The notes beneath the pieces are model-generated. The model had not been told where the DNA came from. It saw only the letters and a program-made list of their open reading frames with translations, and searched no databases. Below, one piece after another: positions 7,657-15,441 of a stretch of DNA of 15,441 nt (its first letter is position 1; each line of letters opens with the position of its first letter). The translations under genes and the position numbers were made by a program. Origin of the DNA: Cerioporus squamosus (taxonomy: Eukaryota > Basidiomycota > Agaricomycetes > Polyporales > Polyporaceae); assembly GCA_022592435.1 (NCBI GenBank), contig JABYQS010000682.1, positions 1-15,441 of the forward strand. Direction: 5' to 3'.

Positions 7657-9684
7657 CTACACTAGGGTAATATCCTGTGTGCCAAACATTGGTCTCACTA
7701 CTGAATGCGTATCTGTTGAGCTAGTGTTCCAAGATATACACAACCCGATTCTTTCAAAGCATCCATCGTGTCGCTTGTGCAGAACTAGCAGCACCCAGGT
7801 TGCATCCGAACTCGGAGGCTTGATACTCATAGCCAAGCAAGTACGCGCACGTCTACGGTCAAAGTCCATTACGCAAGTTGTCAGTCGAATCGGCTCATCT
7901 TCACCCCGTACCTGGAACAGTAGCGCACCGCCATCTCGGTGATCATCGACGGGCACGTATAGCGCCTCCGCAACCTCCGCGCGGAGCTTCAGGCTACCTG
8001 TCGGAGTAGGTTCCACATAGTCATCTAAACCTGCGCTCATCCGAACGTCCAAAACCTCAAACCCGCAACAGGACGGATCGACCGTCCACCCGAACATGAC
8101 GGGCCCGTCAACAGAGGCCCAGCTCCAGCTTGGTGCGCGGCGCGTTGGAGGCTTCGTCAGGACAGCACAGGTGTCGCTGAGCATGTATCCCGGGACCTTG
8201 CGCGAAGGGAAGTGATGATAGTGTGCGCCCCAGACGAGGCCCTGGACGATGTCTTCCTTCCACAGCCCAGCGATGTAGGTACCCTCGCCGCGGGCCTTGC
8301 GGAAGATCGCAGCTGCACCCGCCAGGGCAGGAAGCTTGTCTGACAGGCGCGTCAAGGCTCGACTGGAGTATTCCTCGACGAGACGATACCAGACTCCCCA
8401 ACCGTCGGTGGGGGGAAGGAGGATACGCTGTCGCAGGGTGATGAATTTCCCCGTCTCGCCGTCGAGCGTGCCACCGTTCAAGCTCAGCCGGCCGTCTTCG
8501 TACGCATGATATGCACGGCACTCCCAGAAAAGCTGCTGTGCGCCGTAGTGCAGGATGGCGGGAGCGAGGAGCCGCTCTTGCATGCACCAGCCGCGACGAT
8601 CTAGTGGGCAGGATGCGACGTCCTGTTGGAACATCGGGAGATTCCTCTGGACTATGTACTTCTCGCCCAAGCGGACTGAGGAAACGCGGTCCGGCTTCAA
8701 GATTCCTGCCGCACTGGACTCGGAGTCCATAGCGGACACGACGACAGCGGCACCGGAGTATATGGCTGCCATCTTCGCGGCCTCGGCACGCCAGTCCTGG
8801 TCGGAGTCCTGGATGATGCATAGCGCGTCGATCCAAAGGTATCGGACGCCCAACTCGCGCGTTATGCGGATGGCGTCGCGGAAGTTAGCAGGCAGCTCCG
8901 AGCCGTCGATGGTCTGACGGCGAGCACCGACGTTCTCCAAGAGTGTCTGGCCGGGCACTTGGCCGCCCCAGCAATGGGTAAGAGCCGCATAGGGGAGGGA
9001 TGTGTTCGGTGACACGGTCGGAATGCAGAGTCGCGGAGTGGAAGTGGTATTAGGGCCGAGATCGATCAGCATACCTGGTAGAATGGGGGGGCCAACGCCT
9101 CCTCTCTGGCAGTCTCCGCTATGATTGTCCATACATTCCCTCAGCCAGTCGCGTGCTGTGTCGAATGCGGCGGGGTCATCGGAAGAGGACGGGACATGTC
9201 GAAACACACCTGGTGCCCCTCGGAAAAAATGGCTCTGAGGACTGTGGGGTGGAAAGGTACTCTCGCGCGTCCAGGGCTCTTGCACGCAGATGTTGAGGAC
9301 CTGAGGTGGGATCTTCCCCAGGAAGAGGCCGCTCCAGTAGGTGTACCGGACGCCTCCGCTGAAGACGGTGATGAAGGATGTACCGGTCTGTTCGCAGAGG
9401 CGCAAGGCCCAAGGGTACAGGCCCAGCCAGCCTTGGGTAATACCCACTTCGGGAGTGAGCATCTTGACAACGTTAAGTATGAGGTTGCAAAGAGCGCATG
9501 AAAGGGAATTGGAAGTCAGAGCCTCAATCGACTCGTGGTGGTGGAACCCAGGACCCCAAGAATAGTCTATCGCGCCTTCATGTGCAGTGGTCCATCGTGG
9601 GGGATACGTGTCTTGTCGTTTGAAGTCGAAGCGGATGAGATCATTGGTGAACTCCAGACAGAGGTTGCAGAGTTGTCCGCTCAT
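7657..9684 (-). CDS. HET-domain (heterokaryon incompatibility-type) protein, intronless
   Basis: A single uninterrupted reading frame encodes 675 aa. The N-terminus has the Cys pairs usual in this family (CNLC at 6-9 and CALC at 63-66). The HET domain starts near residue 231 with YAALTHCWGG. It continues through the LWIDALCIIQDSDQDW block (283-298), the AKMAAIYSGA helix (303-312) and the DRRGWCMQERLLA motif (362-374). RAPSWSWASVDGPV (516-529) is the typical distal motif. No signal peptide, membrane segment, NACHT or repeat domain is visible. In ascomycetes HET domains trigger incompatibility cell death after nonself recognition; in basidiomycetes the family is expanded and mostly untested. 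The ATG at 9684 has A at -3 (ACAACATG) and precedes the conserved Cys pair. The stop lies 44 nt from the convergent TF1 stop. A GST gene ends 235 bp upstream on the same strand. Lack of introns contrasts with its neighbours. Confidence 0.95.
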   Translation of the reverse strand: MSGQLCNLCLEFTNDLIRFDFKRQDTYPPRWTTAHEGAIDYSWGPGFHHHESIEALTSNSLSCALCNLILNVVKMLTPEVGITQGWLGLYPWALRLCEQTGTSFITVFSGGVRYTYWSGLFLGKIPPQVLNICVQEPWTRESTFPPHSPQSHFFRGAPGVFRHVPSSSDDPAAFDTARDWLRECMDNHSGDCQRGGVGPPILPGMLIDLGPNTTSTPRLCIPTVSPNTSLPYAALTHCWGGQVPGQTLLENVGARRQTIDGSELPANFRDAIRITRELGVRYLWIDALCIIQDSDQDWRAEAAKMAAIYSGAAVVVSAMDSESSAAGILKPDRVSSVRLGEKYIVQRNLPMFQQDVASCPLDRRGWCMQERLLAPAILHYGAQQLFWECRAYHAYEDGRLSLNGGTLDGETGKFITLRQRILLPPTDGWGVWYRLVEEYSSRALTRLSDKLPALAGAAAIFRKARGEGTYIAGLWKEDIVQGLVWGAHYHHFPSRKVPGYMLSDTCAVLTKPPTRRAPSWSWASVDGPVMFGWTVDPSCCGFEVLDVRMSAGLDDYVEPTPTGSLKLRAEVAEALYVPVDDHRDGGALLFQVRGEDEPIRLTTCVMDFDRRRARTCLAMSIKPPSSDATWVLLVLHKRHDGCFERIGLCISWNTSSTDTHSVVRPMFGTQDITLV

Positions 9685-9919
9685 GTTGTATCGAACAAGC
9701 CTTCGGTTTGAGGCATGAGGCTGATGTCAAGTTTCGACTGAACCTCTAAGGCCGCAAACCCCGCGACCACGGGCGATACCTTTGGCACGTGATACTTCAA
9801 GAGCAGACAACTTGAGCGATGTACCGAAGAGACTATCACAGCCGGTTCAATTCGTTCTCGTATCAATGAGCTCAGCATACATTTGGGAAAAGCTATATCG
9901 AGCTGCCCGCGCATGGCCA
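9685..9919 (-). promoter_or_regulatory. Short spacer with the presumed HET promoter and a CACGTG box
   Basis: These 235 bp must hold both the 3' end of the Ure2p-like GST transcript and the HET promoter. A palindromic E-box CACGTG lies at 9786-9791, about 100 bp upstream of the HET ATG. It is the core site of bHLH factors, but a single hexamer can be chance. No clear TATA box is present. Confidence 0.3.
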
Positions 9920-10792
9920 TCACTTCTGGAGCCGGTCGTAGGTGTCGAACACCTTCTTGACCGCCGCGCGCGCCCTGATCTTCTTGTACCAGCTACGAGC
10001 CGAACCGACCGGTCAGCCTACGCTCAAGTGCGGAGGAGAATCGAGAACACGTACGCATAGAATGCAGGGAACTGCTTCTCGACATCGACGCCGTCCATCG
10101 CAGCAGCGATGCCCTCGACGGCGGCCCGGTTCCAGCTGACGAACGCGAGGTCCGCGATGGTCGCCTTGTCGCCAACAAGATATCCAGAAGGTGACTTGGC
10201 GAGGACGCCGTCGAGGACACCGAAGACACGCAACGTCTCCTTCTGGTACCGCTCGATTGCGCTCGGGATCTTCTCGGAGTGATATTTCATGAACCAGAAG
10301 GCCTGGCCAAAGTACGGGCTGTGTGCGTGAAAACTTCAGTCAGTATCGGCTGCCTAAGAGAGTCACAAGTCCAATACGTACCCCTGGCCCGAGGCCTGGA
10401 AGAAGAGCCACTGCGTGAGCGTGTACTTGGCCTTGTCGTCGGTGACGGTGAGGCGCTTCTCCGTGTCGTACTTGTCGACGAGGTAGAGCAGGATCGCGCA
10501 GGACTCCCAGAGAACGAAGTCGCCGTTCTGGTGGTCGATGATGGCCGGGATGCGTCCGTTCGGGTTGTACTGGGTGAAAACAGGCGCCTTCTGCTCGCCC
10601 TTCTGGAAATTGAGATAGATGGGCTCGTAGGTGAGGCCGAGCTCTTCGAGCACGAACGCAACTTTCCTATTCACGAAACAATCATGAGGAAGCTAGTCAG
10701 CGTGCGAAGTGTCATCATGCAGAGACGAGGACGAACCAGCCGTTGGGTCCGGTGGTGTGCATGTAGAGGGTGAACTGCTTGCCGTGAGACAT
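9920..10792 (-). CDS. Ure2p-like glutathione S-transferase
   Basis: Four exons (10792-10737, 10666-10382, 10318-10055, 9992-9920) joined by GT-AG introns of 62-70 nt encode 225 aa, the normal length for this class. Residues 1-90 are the thioredoxin-fold domain. The start HTTGPNGWKVAFVLEELGL is characteristic of fungal Ure2p-like GSTs. NPNGRIP (cis-Pro59) and WES (Glu73-Ser74) form the glutathione site. The helical domain carries GYLVGDKATIADLAFVSW with the N-cap TIAD (167-170). It ends in WYKKIRARAAVKKVF, which only appears once the last intron (10054-9993) is removed; reading on without it meets a stop at 10024. The long Asn-rich prion segment of yeast Ure2 is absent, so this is an enzyme-type member, probably cytosolic and active in glutathione conjugation, peroxide reduction or deglutathionylation (family knowledge). 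Codon bias suggests strong expression. HET lies downstream on the same strand. Confidence 0.95.
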
Positions 10793-10875
10793 GGTTGGGT
10801 TGATTGGGTAGCTGTTTGGAGGACTGGGTTGCTTGGTGTGGTAGAATGATAGCGACATGGTTCATTCCTCCCAGT

Positions 10876-10882
10876 CTTTATA
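10876..10882 (-). promoter_or_regulatory. TATA box of the Ure2p-like GST gene
   Basis: On the minus strand TATAAAG reads from 10882 to 10876, about 85-90 bp upstream of the ATG at 10792. The distance is nearly the same as for the TATA-like element of the phi-like GST. It supports the chosen start and suggests a 5' leader of roughly 50-60 nt. Confidence 0.6.
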
Positions 10883-11994
10883 GGTCGAGAGGAAGAAGTT
10901 ACCCGCGTCAAAGATTGCTGCTGGCGATGGATTGAGACTGGTTGTACACAGCACCAGGCTACATCTTGAGCGACTTCCGACGCTACGACGCTGCGAGCGT
11001 CGCGGCTTGGTAAGCATATGCCGTTGCGAAAACTAGAAACGCAGCGAAATCACCTTCCTGAACCGCTATTCGCGACTCTTTCCCTAGCTTCGGCCGCCGG
11101 GAGAGACATCGCGAGCGGGATGTGTAGTGGGACATCGACGTTGTGCCTCGCTGAGTAAGCGCATTGTGGATATGCTCGCAACGAAGGGGGACCATTGCAT
11201 ATTATCTTGACAGGCTGAGAGGCATCGGACGTTGACCGCAGTAATAAGACAGGCAACTAGCACCGGAAGCGCGCTGCGGTGATCAACATGAGCACCACCA
11301 TCGCGAGGCTAGGATATTTGATTGGTAAGCCCAACTTTAATCTGGAGACATGCTGTACGTACCAGTCCGTGTCCTGCATGAGATAACCATTGCTGAATAA
11401 GCCAAAGATAGACATGAATGGGAGTATGGTGCTTTGATGGCGGTCGAACGGAGATGTAGTGGATACAACATAGATGCGGGCGAAGCAACTTGAAAATGGC
11501 GAGATATGACTCGACCCGAGGCATACCGATGTTTTCGAGAAGCAGAGGCTACCCTGCACCTGTGGTGAAACCCATCCTCGTAATCTCGTCTACCTGCTAG
11601 GGGGACAATAGGATATCAGAGTGTCTGATGCTACTAGAAAGGACCGCTGCCGCCAACGCAGCAGCTCGGCAGCTCACTTACAATCGCATTTCTCGATTAT
11701 GGGCGTATGTTAAGGCGGTCGCAGCGACGCTGGTCCGCGTCTGCCGGTACTGTCACCTTGATTGGGCGTGGACTTTTCCTCTCCCGTCGGCAATACCGTG
11801 ACGCTTTCAATACTCGATAGAGCGGATGCTGTCGCAACTTGACAGAGGCAGGATAGGTACCACCACGTCACCGGGAAGTCTTCACGGTGCAGCGACGCCG
11901 TCTTGTTCTTTCTTGTTCTATACAGGACCTGTACCGAATACTCGAGAAAATGATATGAAACCGCATTGACTGAGTGTGCCTATGTATGTCCGAT
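10883..11994. other. Intergenic region between the Ure2p-like GST and TF2
   Basis: I find no supportable gene in this 1.1 kb. It contains the promoter side of the GST gene and the 3' flank of TF2. A minus-strand frame at 11559-11257 ends with a hydrophobic stretch (YPSLAMVVLMLITAARF) but has no start context, family motif or convincing splice partner. A small hairpin (CGACGCT, GCG loop, AGCGTCG) lies at 10986-11002. Confidence 0.5.
10986..11002. repeat. 7-bp inverted repeat with 3-nt loop
   Basis: CGACGCT at 10986-10992 and AGCGTCG at 10996-11002 are exact reverse complements around GCG. It is short and may be chance in GC-rich sequence; no role is evident. Confidence 0.4.
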
Positions 11995-14900
11995 CTACGT
12001 ACCAGGGCCAGAGCCCATGCCATTATTCGCACCACTAAGATACGCACCCCAATCGTCCAACCTAGGCAGAAGTCAGCCAACGAACGCAGTAACGGTGACT
12101 GGCGCGCTCCGAGTACGTGCACTCACCGGAAAGACGCAGGCGCGTTCGTCCACATCGACACAGTATCATCCATGAGTGCAAAGTCCGGCGTCGGAGGATC
12201 CCCAAATGCCCCGTGAGAACCCTCGCCGACAGCTGTAGACATATGCTGCTGGTCACACCCAAAGCCGGAGCTGGGGCCCCTTTCCGATGAGAAGTCGGCC
12301 CCGCCGAATGCGAGAGGCTCATGCCCGAACATGAACTGTGCGCCCGTGCTGGAAGGGACCTGTCTATCTCCAATCGACGAGCCAGCTTGCCCGGCGATGC
12401 TTTCGGCAGGCATGCTAGCGGGATGCAAACCTTGCGGTGCCGACTGTGGAGGCACGGTCGCCGAAGCAGACGCGCTGTTACCCGCACTCCGATTTGAGGG
12501 GTTCGTCGTTGCCTGTCGTGGCGCACTGTCGGTACTCGGAGGAGGATTGTTCACGGCTAGGATCAGTTGCTCGAGGAGATCCCTGTTCGGTTTGTCAGTT
12601 CAAGGCCAGACGGGCGACGAAAGATACTCGCCGTAATGCGCTTGCGACCTGCACCCTGGTGCGTGTGAGAACGGTCGTCAGTGACAACCTGGCGGAAGGA
12701 GCAACTACGATACGCACTCAGACTTCAAAGAATCGAGCAGCACCATCGCTCGTCTGAGAATCGCAATATCTTGGTCCACGTTGGTGATCCGACCAGCGCG
12801 TTGCTGTCCCCAGACGTTCATCATCAATACTACGCCCGACATGAAAATCAGCCCCTGCAACCACAGCACATAGAGAACGTTCAGCAACTGACCAAACCGA
12901 AACTACAGTCAACACGACGTACCATGTTCCTGTGGTAGGGATTTCCGATGCGCTTGTACAGACCGTCGAGTACTTGGATAGAGGACCTAGCTGCATTCGT
13001 GCATATGATCACCGAGGGTAGGGATAGTGGAGAATCGTGCCGGGAGGCTGACATGAACGGCCGGTGAACTGCGATCTGGGTATGGTAGAAATTCGCGTGC
13101 AGTGTCGCTGACTGCGTCAGGAAGAGCGCATCTGGTTGGTCAGGGTTCCACCGCACTGCAGGTGCCGTATCAGCACGACGTGGAATGAGAATGATCGCAT
13201 AAGATAGTTACGATGAGCGGGAAGCGAGTCAAGCCACTTGTTCAGCGAGGAGTCGAGCTCTGCGACGATGTGCTCCTCCCACTGTGAATCGCCCTGGCCG
13301 AGTTGCGGCTTAGTCTTGTTTATCGAGTACTATGATGCAAGAGATGAGAACGGGTGTCGCTGTGCCGAGGACATTGGACATACGATTGTCCTGCTTGCAA
13401 AGGCTAGGTTCCGAGTGAGGCGTATGTAAGCCACCAGGAACGCCAATTTGGACGGCTTCCCCTCGGGTTGACGAGGTGGCTCGCCGCTACCAGAGGTCGT
13501 CCAGTACTCGTCATCTACCTCAGTAGGGAGGGCTACGTCGATGCTGTGAGAGAGCGTCGCGTGAACAACGGGTGATATGGCAAGCCACGCCACACCGGAT
13601 ACGCACTCTTCATCGTGGATAGAGGCCGGTCTTCCGAGGCCGTAGGAGGTCGACCACTCGAACACGACCAGAATCCTTTGGAGTGGAAGTCAGAAAGCTC
13701 CCGGCTGAATGGAGGAGTAGGAGAACCCTAACCAGAAGGCGCGTCGCCACAACTCATCCTCAATAGTCGGCTTCGTGTTGTACATCTTCTTCCGGTGCGC
13801 TCCTACATCGACGGCCATCCGGATGCCACTTCCAATAAGGGTCCAGTTGGCCTGAGGAGCGGTCGAGCCTAGGAGGAAGTTCGCCATGAGCTGGCAGCAT
13901 ATGAGATGAGTCAACGAGAGTATGACCGGGGTTTGACGGATGGAAGGCGCTCACTACACAGATCTGCAAGTCGTGCAGCTGAGCCGGAGCAAGAGAGACC
14001 TTGTGCCAGTCCTCGACCGCTTGGAACCACTTCCAGCCTGCGGACCTCCAATCCTCGGTCCCTTCCAGAAGAACGCGGGAATCACTGGTGAAACGGGCAG
14101 CGCTGGCGCAAACGAGGAGGACTACAGCCCCGAATCCACTGTCCCTCAGATGCACCTCTTTACTGAGACCGGCTCTGAACGTAGGTTCATGCAGAAGCGG
14201 TAGCATATCGTTGACCTTTCGGAAATAGATGTCGGTTAGAGACTCTAAGAGATCGTCCGGGGGGAAGTCATCAAATAGAGGCCGGCTCGAGTCTTGACCT
14301 GTAGGTTTGAGCCACTTGGAATAGGTCAGAAGCGGCACGGACAGACACGACGCATGGAGAGAGCCTCACTGGGTATCTGTGCGGCGCCCTTTCTTGCGGC
14401 TCGACTTGGCCAGTGTAGCCGAACTGTTGATTTCTCAACTCGATGGCCGTCCGGATGAGGACCAGGCCACTCGACTTGCCATGGTAGCGGTAGGGTTGGG
14501 GGCTGACGGATAGCTTCCGGAGACTCTCGATCAGTCCTTCGTCCACGGCCTCGTCGTTGTCACTGAGTTCGGCCTCATCGGGACTTTCTGGCATCTGTGG
14601 TGTAGTAATAGGGAGCGAGCTAAGCGGGCTCGGACCCTCCACGCGAGAGGTGCTTGCGGCGCGTGAACCTTCGGAGCCAGAATCCCGTCTGCCAATCTGC
14701 GATCTGAGGCATGTCCTCCAAGCTCGCTCGAAATGTCGGAATCGGGACATAACTGGATTACGGTGAGCCCCTCATGAGCGCTTGGATGACGGAACTCGTA
14801 CCTTGCTCATCAGTCCTCTCCATCGCTCAAGACGGCTCTCTAAGTTCTCCACGTAACTGGCAAAAAAACCTCAGAGTTACAACCGGGCGGAATGGCATGG

Positions 14901-15268
14901 AGTCCTCACCTGCTAGGATAGCTTTTTCTGATGTTGGGTGAGCACGTAGACGACGCGAGAATTCATTCCATGATCGGACTAACGATGTGGGGATCGTTGT
15001 AGGTGCACTCGATTGACGCGCTTCACATCGAGTGCACCGGTTCTGCGGCTTCTCAGGACCATCGCCTGGGGGAAACTTCAGCAATGAACCCCCTTCAAGT
15101 TCCAGTGGCACAGCCGGACGTACACTTGACTGCGAGTAGTACATCAGTCACAGATGGCTAAACTGCACACGAAAATCACTCACTCTTCTTACGCCTACAG
15201 TGGTCGCAAGCACGCTGCAGCTTGCGCTTCTTGGTAAATGGGGCGTTCTCTTCCTCTGCAGATGACAT
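11995..15268 (-). CDS. Zn2Cys6 transcription factor paralogue (TF2), zinc cluster damaged, possibly a pseudogene
   Basis: TF2 is a paralogue of TF1 with the same 16 exons: 15268-15184, 15129-15124, 15065-14984, 14927-14910, 14856-14802, 14752-14370, 14314-13955, 13890-13733, 13675-13607, 13543-13384, 13329-13212, 13155-12923, 12854-12718, 12655-12632, 12582-12127, 12061-11995. Nine exons have exactly the TF1 length. It keeps KKRKLQRACDHC, YVENLESRLER, the TF domain from FRKVNDMLPLLHEP, SYGLGRPASIHDEE and the LDDWGAYL end. Exon 3 is one base short, so after Cys44 the frame slips and Ala occupies the Cys51 position. Exon 4 is two bases shorter than in TF1 and restores the frame. In exon 6 the frame of LCPDSDIS (from 14752) differs from the downstream frame. 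A GCAG acceptor ending at 14697 would bypass this and give about 784 aa. It is either a decaying copy, a re-spliced regulator with an abnormal DNA-binding domain, or affected by sequence errors. Confidence 0.85.
12583..12631 (-). other. Probable GC-AG intron (TF2 intron 14)
   Basis: The donor CG|GCGAGT at 12631 makes exon 14 exactly 24 nt, as in TF1, and gives EVQVASALRDLLEQ against ETYVATSARDYLSV. The TF1 donor here is GTACGT. A GT donor at 12628 (GTATCT) combined with a later acceptor (12649) is also in frame, but it produces an unrelated sequence and unequal exon length. Confidence 0.65.
15124..15129 (-). other. 6-nt microexon of TF2
   Basis: TCAAGT on the minus strand lies between introns of 54 nt (15183-15130) and 58 nt (15123-15066). 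It encodes Ile-Lys and the first base of Cys31, exactly as in TF1. Flanking donors are GTGAGT and GTACGT; acceptors are CGCAG and CCCAG. Confidence 0.85.
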
Positions 15269-15441
15269 GATTGTTGGAAACGGCTTCCGCGCGCCTGCTG
15301 GCATGCTACTGTACAGCCTGCTTTAAACTGCGAGTCCACGGGCGTCTCCTCCGGCACGTAGCAGCAAGGCTGTGTTCAGACCGTCGGTACCTCGACTCAG
15401 TAAGAAGGCGAGGTGCAAAGCGCAGTCTCGCGCAGTGATCG

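Noticed and set aside
8108..8836. 242-codon frame on - inside the HET gene in another frame
   Set aside because: It is fully contained in the HET coding sequence on the same strand and Arg/Pro-rich as expected for an off-frame reading. The HET frame has the conserved motifs.
10279..10773. 164-codon frame on + opposite the Ure2p-like GST
   Set aside because: It mirrors the coding strand, crosses two GST introns and has no family signature.
11257..11559. 100-codon frame on - with a hydrophobic end, considered as a membrane-protein fragment
   Set aside because: There is a single short hydrophobic segment, no family motif, and no splice-connected exon that adds further transmembrane helices.
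12628..12649. GT-AG version of TF2 exon 14 (acceptor ending 12649, donor at 12628)
   Set aside because: It gives a 21-nt exon and ESQAHYGED, unlike TF1. The GC-donor version restores equal exon length and EVQVASALRD against ETYVATSARD.
15005..15015. TF2 zinc-cluster frameshift as a plain single-base sequencing error
   Set aside because: Restoring one base would lead, through the only plausible splice sites, into a TAG stop in exon 4. Two linked differences are needed, so an isolated error is less likely, although resequencing is still the decisive test.
1..15441. CRISPR arrays, tRNA or rRNA genes, bacterial operons, intact transposons
   Set aside because: No regularly spaced repeats, no cloverleaf or rRNA-like sequence, no transposase or reverse transcriptase motifs, and eukaryotic intron structure throughout.

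Overview
This window looks like nuclear DNA of a filamentous basidiomycete (Agaricomycetes, possibly a polypore-like wood-decay fungus; the order is inference). The signs are multi-exon genes with introns of only about 47-70 nt, GT-AG or GC-AG splice sites, C-rich third codon positions, and the gene families present: fungal glutathione transferases (GSTs), a HET-domain protein and Zn2Cys6 regulators with a fungal-specific transcription factor domain. I see no tRNA, rRNA, CRISPR array, intact transposon or bacterial operon signal.

Layout, left to right. Positions 33-431 (+) hold the 3' exons of a phi-like GST that starts outside the window. After about 1.8 kb without a convincing gene, which includes a patch of hairpins near 1680-1780, a complete paralogous phi-like GST (four exons, 212 aa) lies at 2318-3135 (+). 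A further 1.07 kb has only weak coding traces. A 16-exon Zn2Cys6 transcription factor, here TF1 (858 aa), then runs from 4202 to 7612 (+). It converges on an intronless 675-aa HET-domain gene at 9684-7657 (-), with only 44 nt between the stop codons. Upstream of HET on the same strand is a four-exon Ure2p-like GST at 10792-9920 (-). After about 1.1 kb with nothing recognisable, a paralogue of TF1, here TF2, occupies 15268-11995 (-). TF1 and TF2 share the same 16-exon structure and face each other across the HET and GST genes.

The most striking points come from reading TF1 and TF2 side by side. Both encode part of the zinc cluster in a 6-nt microexon (Ile-Lys plus the first base of the third Cys codon). 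Nine of 16 exons have identical lengths, which fixes nearly every splice site and points to three GC-AG introns whose partner intron in the other copy is GT-AG. TF2 has lost one base between zinc ligands five and six, so Cys6 is replaced. A 2-nt shorter exon 4 restores the frame, and a second frame conflict in exon 6 could be bypassed by a downstream acceptor. TF2 is therefore either decaying or has been re-spliced into a protein with an altered DNA-binding domain.

Functionally the window combines glutathione-based detoxification (three GSTs of two classes), a nonself-recognition type HET protein and two related regulators. That the regulators control their GST or HET neighbours is inference from position only.
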